Below, in pieces: positions 6,156 to 11,142 of a stretch of DNA of 11,142 nucleotides. The notes beneath the pieces are model-generated. The model had not been told where the DNA came from. It did no database searches and saw only the letters and a program-made list of their open reading frames with translations. The position numbers and the translations under genes were made by a program. The first letter of the stretch is position 1, and the number at the start of each line of letters is the position of its first letter. Location of the stretch: assembly GCA_029243845.1 (NCBI GenBank), contig JAQWRF010000071.1:1-11142 (forward strand), read 5' to 3'. Origin of the DNA: Planctomycetota bacterium (GTDB taxonomy: Bacteria; Planctomycetota; UBA1135).

Positions 6156-7771
6156 GAGCCCGGCGCTGCATGGCCAGTAAACTCGACGTACTTCTTGTAG
6201 CCGCCATGGTAGGTCTTCGCGCTACCGCCATCGATTTCTAAAACATTAGTTGCGAGTGCTTCCAAGAAGTGGCGGTCGTGACTAACAAAGATAATAGTGC
6301 CTTCGTATTTCGCCAGGGCCTCAAGCAATGTCTGCTTAGATTCTATATCAAGGTGGTTGGTAGGTTCGTCTAGAATAAGTACATTAGGTGGCTTAAAAAG
6401 CATTCTAGCCAAAACAAGTCGTGCTTTTTCACCACCTGACAAAACGCGGGTCACCTTATCCATGTCGTTCGGATCAAACCCGAAACATGCTAAACAAGTG
6501 CGCAAAGTACCGATACTTTCACCAGGAAATTCACTGGCCATGGTATCGAATACCGTCTCCTTTGGATGCAACAACTCCGTGGTGTGCTGCGCGAAATAAC
6601 CGATTCGCTGTGAAGCACCTAATTTACAGATGCCACTGTCGGCCACAAGATCGCCCATCATTATTTTTAGCAGTGTCGACTTACCGGCACCGTTTACTCC
6701 CAAGAATGCCCAACGTTCGAGACGGCGAACATGCAAATCTAAATTTGAGTAAACCGTCAGGTCACCAAAACTTTTGCTAATTCCTTCGGCAACAAAAATG
6801 TCATTGCCCGAGCGCGGTGGAGCCGGAATGTTGAACACTAACTTTTGACGACGTGAGCGTGGTGGCTCGATGATATCTAACTTATCGAGACGCTTTAAAC
6901 GCGACTGAGCTTGCGACGAAGAGTGCGCTTTAGCTCGGAAAGAGTCGATCCATTTTAATTCGCGTTCGACGTGAGCTTGCTGACGCACGAAAGCGGCCTG
7001 ACGTTGTGCATCTTCGAGCTCGCGCTGGGCCAGGTAAAAGTCGTAGTCACCAGGAAAAACGCGTAACTTGCCTTGGTCGATTTCGACGATTTTGTCGACT
7101 ACCCGGTTCATGAACTCGTGGTCGTGACAAGTCATGACTACGGTGCCCTTGTAGTCACGAATAAAACCTTCGAGCCACAGGATTGATTCGATATCAAGGT
7201 GGTTAGTCGGCTCGTCGAGAAGTAGCAAATCAGGGAGTTGAATCAAGATGCCAGCTAGTGCCACGCGCATTTTCCATCCACCGGATAAAACGCCGACTTC
7301 GCCACTCATGCGATCTTCGCTAAAGCCAAGCCCAGAAAGGACTTCGCGCGCTCGTGCTTCGACATCGTAGCCGCCTAATATCTGAAATTCGTCTTGAACT
7401 TTGGCGTATTTGACCATGATTCGATCAAGATCATCGAACTTCTCGGGGTCGGCTAAATCCTCTTCTAGCCCGGCTAAGATCACCCGCAGCTCGGCAACAC
7501 GCCCAGCGCAACGCACGGCTTGTTCTACCGGACTACAACCGCTCATTTCGCCTACTTTTTGGTTAAAGTATCCGATGGTGGTACCACCTGGGATAGAGAC
7601 CACTCCGGCCTCTTCGACCTCTTGGCCAGTGAGCAAACGGAAAAGCGTGGTTTTGCCAGAACCGTTGGGCCCAATGAGGCCAACAGTCCAGCCATTATCG
7701 ACCTTCAACGAGGCTTCGTCGAAGATGATTTGTGAGCCGTAGCGATAATCTATGTCGGTCAAACTAAACAT
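6152..7771 (-). CDS. ABC-F family ATPase (translation factor or antibiotic-resistance type)
   Basis: A cytoplasmic protein with two ABC domains and no membrane segment, as expected for ABC-F proteins, which act on the ribosome. In the 539-residue chain, domain 1 has Walker A GPNGSGKTT (34-42), signature LSGGW (162-166), Walker B LLLLDEPTNHLD (182-193) and H-loop His216. Domain 2 has Walker A GVNGAGKST (358-366), signature LSGGE (444-448), Walker B VLILDEPTNHLD (464-475) and H-loop His498. The linker (about 240-320) is rich in Arg, Lys and Glu (VERELKWIDSFRAKAHSSS, then RLKRLDKLD), like the tRNA-contacting linker of the family. Subfamily (EttA, Uup, YheS or other) cannot be set by eye. No regulatory leader ORF is seen upstream, so a resistance role is not favoured. 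The ATG at 7771 has no Shine-Dalgarno sequence. Confidence 0.93.
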   Translation of the reverse strand: MFSLTDIDYRYGSQIIFDEASLKVDNGWTVGLIGPNGSGKTTLFRLLTGQEVEEAGVVSIPGGTTIGYFNQKVGEMSGCSPVEQAVRCAGRVAELRVILAGLEEDLADPEKFDDLDRIMVKYAKVQDEFQILGGYDVEARAREVLSGLGFSEDRMSGEVGVLSGGWKMRVALAGILIQLPDLLLLDEPTNHLDIESILWLEGFIRDYKGTVVMTCHDHEFMNRVVDKIVEIDQGKLRVFPGDYDFYLAQRELEDAQRQAAFVRQQAHVERELKWIDSFRAKAHSSSQAQSRLKRLDKLDIIEPPRSRRQKLVFNIPAPPRSGNDIFVAEGISKSFGDLTVYSNLDLHVRRLERWAFLGVNGAGKSTLLKIMMGDLVADSGICKLGASQRIGYFAQHTTELLHPKETVFDTMASEFPGESIGTLRTCLACFGFDPNDMDKVTRVLSGGEKARLVLARMLFKPPNVLILDEPTNHLDIESKQTLLEALAKYEGTIIFVSHDRHFLEALATNVLEIDGGSAKTYHGGYKKYVEFTGHAAPGS

Positions 7772-9103
<1,332 letters not shown>

Positions 9104-9108
9104 TTGAA

Positions 9109-9384
9109 GTGACCTCAAAGAAAATCCGGAAGAAGGCATTGTTCACCGATGGTGTTCTTTGGTTAATAACCATCCTCGCCGGAATCATGTTCTTGTTACC
9201 TAAGGCTGTAAGCCTTATTCAGACACGTGAAAAAGAAAAAATTGAGGCGCGTCAGGCCGAATCGGCAGAGCAGAGCCTCAAAGAATCGCAAATCAAGGTC
9301 GAATACCTGGGTAGCGACCCCGATGCTCTGAAAAAGATTAGCGAACAAAGAGCACTCTCCGACCGTAAGCAAAATAATGAATGA
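9109..9384 (+). CDS. Small single-pass membrane protein, FtsB/DivIC-like (septum formation initiator family)
   Basis: A 91-residue protein with a basic N-terminus (TSKKIRKKALF), one membrane helix at about 15-37 (GVLWLITILAGIMFLLPKAV), a charged Glu/Gln/Lys-rich coiled-coil stretch at about 38-64, and a tail LGSDPDALKKISEQR (67-81) recalling the DP...E.iAR motif that closes FtsB/DivIC proteins. The topology, size and position just after enolase fit that family; eno-ftsB neighbours are known in Pseudomonas. The GTG at 9109 is chosen because it follows the enolase stop by 5 bases and gives a basic N-terminus before the helix. An ATG at 9058 inside eno would add 17 residues. There is no strong ribosome site. 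The stop overlaps the moxR start by 8 bases. The family call rests on architecture plus a weak motif. Confidence 0.65.
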   Translation: MTSKKIRKKALFTDGVLWLITILAGIMFLLPKAVSLIQTREKEKIEARQAESAEQSLKESQIKVEYLGSDPDALKKISEQRALSDRKQNNE

Positions 9385-10393
9385 CATCCCCAATTCTCAG
9401 CAGCAGGCTGCAGCCAAGTATGCGCAGGCCTATCAAGATTTAAGAGCCCAAATCGCGCGCGTGATTGTTGGCCAAGACGAGGTTGTCGAGCAGCTCTGCA
9501 TTGCGGTGGCTGCACAGGGCCATGCAATATTAGTTGGCGTACCTGGCTTGGCGAAAACGTTACTAGTGAGCAGTTTCGCCCAAGCGGTCGACCTCGACTT
9601 CAATCGCATTCAATTTACACCCGACTTGATGCCTGCAGATATCACTGGCGCCGAGGTGCTGCATTCTGACGTTCGCACCGGCGAACGTAGCTTCAGGTTT
9701 ATGCACGGGCCATTGTTTAGTAATATTGTGCTAGCCGACGAGATCAACCGTACACCGCCAAAGACTCAAGCAGCGCTACTTGAAGCAATGCAAGAACGTC
9801 AAGTCACAGCTGGTGGCAAGACTATGATTTTGCCAAAACCGTTTTTCGTATTGGCCACGCAGAATCCTATTGAGCAAGAAGGCACTTACCCACTTCCTGA
9901 AGCAGCGCTCGATCGCTTTTTGTTTTTTATTAAAGTCGATTACCCGAGCGCCGACGAAGAGGCCGATATCTTGCGCCGCACCACTGGCGAAGTGAATGCT
10001 GAAATCGAAAAGGTTCTAAGCGGTGACGATCTGATTGAATTACAAGAGCTGGTAAGAAGCATTCCTGTTGCAGATAGTGTTCTTGATTATGCGGTTGCAC
10101 TCACTCGCAACAGCCGTCCTGGTGACGAGGCCCCTGATTTCATCAACACCAATGTCACCTGGGGAGCAGGTCCGCGTGCGGCGCAATCATTGGTAATGGC
10201 TGCGAAAGCGAAGGCCTTGCTGAACGGTAAAAGCCATGCGAGTATCGCCGATATTCAAGCCGTTGCGAAACCGGCACTGCGACACCGTGTGGCACTAAAT
10301 TTTGCCGCTGAGTCAGAGGGGCTAAACTCGGATAGCATCATCCAGCAACTCATAGAATTTACCGCTGAGCATGCAACCCGTTTCGATGGCTAG
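9377..10393 (+). CDS. MoxR-family AAA+ ATPase
   Basis: A cytoplasmic chaperone-like ATPase thought to act with a von Willebrand A-type partner encoded next door. In 338 residues it shows Walker A GVPGLAKT (54-61), the MoxR segment RIQFTPDLMPADITG (77-91), Walker B IVLADEINR (117-125), sensor-1 region LATQNP (159-164) followed by EQEGTYPLPEAALDRF with Arg180 as likely arginine finger, and sensor 2 GAGPRAAQSL (263-272). The lid domain occupies about 215-338. The ATG at 9377 overlaps the end of the FtsB-like gene by 8 bases. A second ATG at 9381 is out of frame. Its own last 8 bases overlap the DUF58 start, so the pair is translationally coupled. The substrate or client is unknown. Confidence 0.93.
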   Translation: MNDIPNSQQQAAAKYAQAYQDLRAQIARVIVGQDEVVEQLCIAVAAQGHAILVGVPGLAKTLLVSSFAQAVDLDFNRIQFTPDLMPADITGAEVLHSDVRTGERSFRFMHGPLFSNIVLADEINRTPPKTQAALLEAMQERQVTAGGKTMILPKPFFVLATQNPIEQEGTYPLPEAALDRFLFFIKVDYPSADEEADILRRTTGEVNAEIEKVLSGDDLIELQELVRSIPVADSVLDYAVALTRNSRPGDEAPDFINTNVTWGAGPRAAQSLVMAAKAKALLNGKSHASIADIQAVAKPALRHRVALNFAAESEGLNSDSIIQQLIEFTAEHATRFDG

Positions 10394-11142
10394 GCAGAGT
10401 CCATCGCACGACACAAAATTGCTCGAGCGATTGAAGCGCCTGCAATTGCGCGCGCAAGTTGCCGTTGATGGCATCCAAAAGGGAATGCATCGCTCGTCGC
10501 TGCGTGGTGTCAGCACTACTTTTGCTCAACACCGCGAGTATGTGGCTGGCGACGATGTCCGCCACCTTGATTGGCGGATTATGGCGCGCAGCGATCGCAA
10601 TGTTCTGCGCGAGTTCGAAGAAGAGACTGATTTGTGTGTTTACTTCGTTTTAGATGCGTCGCAGTCTATGTCTTATGGCCGCACCATTTCAAAGCTTGAA
10701 TATGCCACTTATATTATTGCTGCTTTGGCGCGTATTGCTAGTCAACAAAACGATCGCTTTGCACTTGCCGTGCAAACCTCAGATGGCACTAAATTAGTGC
10801 TACCACCATCGCGCGGGCTCGCACAATGGACAAGTTTGTGTGAGTTGTTGGCACGGGTCGAGGTCGATGGTGAAATGGACACCAATGCGACAATGTTAAA
10901 GTTTTCGCAACATTTGCATCAGCGTAGCGTAGTTATTTGGATGAGCGATTTCTTAGATCGCGCAGAGGATAGTGTGCAAAGCGCACGCGCCTTTAGCGGC
11001 CAGCGGCATGATTTATGGGCACTGCGGGTGCTTGATGGCGACGAAGTTGATTTCCCATTCACAGACTTAAGCCAATTCGAAGGCCTCGAAGACGATTTGC
11101 TGCTTAAGGCCAATCCGCTGGCGATTGCCGAAGCCTACCGGG
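10386..11142 (+). CDS. DUF58 domain protein with VWA-like metal-binding motif, 3' end outside the window
   Basis: Usual partner of MoxR ATPases. The visible 252 codons open with ATGGCTAG, the ATG lying in the last 8 bases of moxR. Residues 36-80 carry the DUF58 mark: S-S-L-R-G, FAQHREYVAGDDVRHLDWR (46-64), then AR and REFEEET (75-81). Asp90-A-S-Q-S94 in FVLDASQSMSYG is a metal-ion-dependent adhesion site (DxSxS). IWMSDFLD (184-191), with Asp188, is the later metal-site strand. No membrane segment is present in the visible part. The chain continues past the right edge. About 300 residues are typical, so the missing part is probably short. The gene is probably followed by others of the Bat/MoxR cluster, which cannot be seen here. 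Confidence 0.9.
   Translation, partial: MARQSPSHDTKLLERLKRLQLRAQVAVDGIQKGMHRSSLRGVSTTFAQHREYVAGDDVRHLDWRIMARSDRNVLREFEEETDLCVYFVLDASQSMSYGRTISKLEYATYIIAALARIASQQNDRFALAVQTSDGTKLVLPPSRGLAQWTSLCELLARVEVDGEMDTNATMLKFSQHLHQRSVVIWMSDFLDRAEDSVQSARAFSGQRHDLWALRVLDGDEVDFPFTDLSQFEGLEDDLLLKANPLAIAEAYR

Overview
The window is about 11.1 kb of gene-dense bacterial chromosome. It carries eleven recognisable protein genes and no RNA genes, mobile elements or CRISPR. There are only two intergenic gaps, of 44 and 66 bases. Both lie between divergent genes. The gene content is housekeeping. No transfer signature is visible.

Likely organism: a fused AroD-AroE enzyme, a PssA of the CDP-alcohol phosphotransferase type, a MoxR/DUF58 pair and an enolase with a GAPCRSDR C-terminal motif together recall Planctomycetota or a relative in the PVC group. 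This is inference from remembered family resemblance and is not secure. Almost no start codon has a good Shine-Dalgarno sequence, which fits a lineage that relies little on it.

Region 1 (1-4359, all minus strand) reads as one operon in transcription order: pssA (phospholipid head group), folK (folate), panC (pantothenate), ispE (isoprenoid precursors, MEP pathway), a Rossmann/DUF2520 oxidoreductase-like gene, and a fused 3-dehydroquinate dehydratase/shikimate dehydrogenase (aroDE). The last gene runs off the left edge. Every junction overlaps, by 1, 20, 1, 1 and 20 nt in order, so translational coupling is likely throughout. The operon joins several biosynthetic pathways for cofactors, lipids and aromatics.

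Region 2 (4404-6155, plus strand) is a secreted M28-family zinc peptidase with a C-terminal PDZ domain, transcribed divergently from pssA. Its stop codon overlaps that of the convergent gene in region 3 (6152-7771, minus strand), a two-domain ABC-F ATPase.

Region 3b (7838-11142, plus strand) is a second tight operon: eno (enolase), a 91-residue FtsB/DivIC-like membrane protein, a MoxR AAA+ ATPase, and a DUF58 protein with a metal-ion-dependent adhesion site, cut by the right edge. Gaps are 5 nt, then two 8-nt overlaps.

The points most worth a second look are a DUF2520 protein that seems to lack the second strand of its Rossmann fold and sits beside panC, the fused AroDE with a shortened dehydratase domain, a perfect 20-bp palindrome near the end of the peptidase gene, and possible leaderless transcription at the heads of the transcription units.
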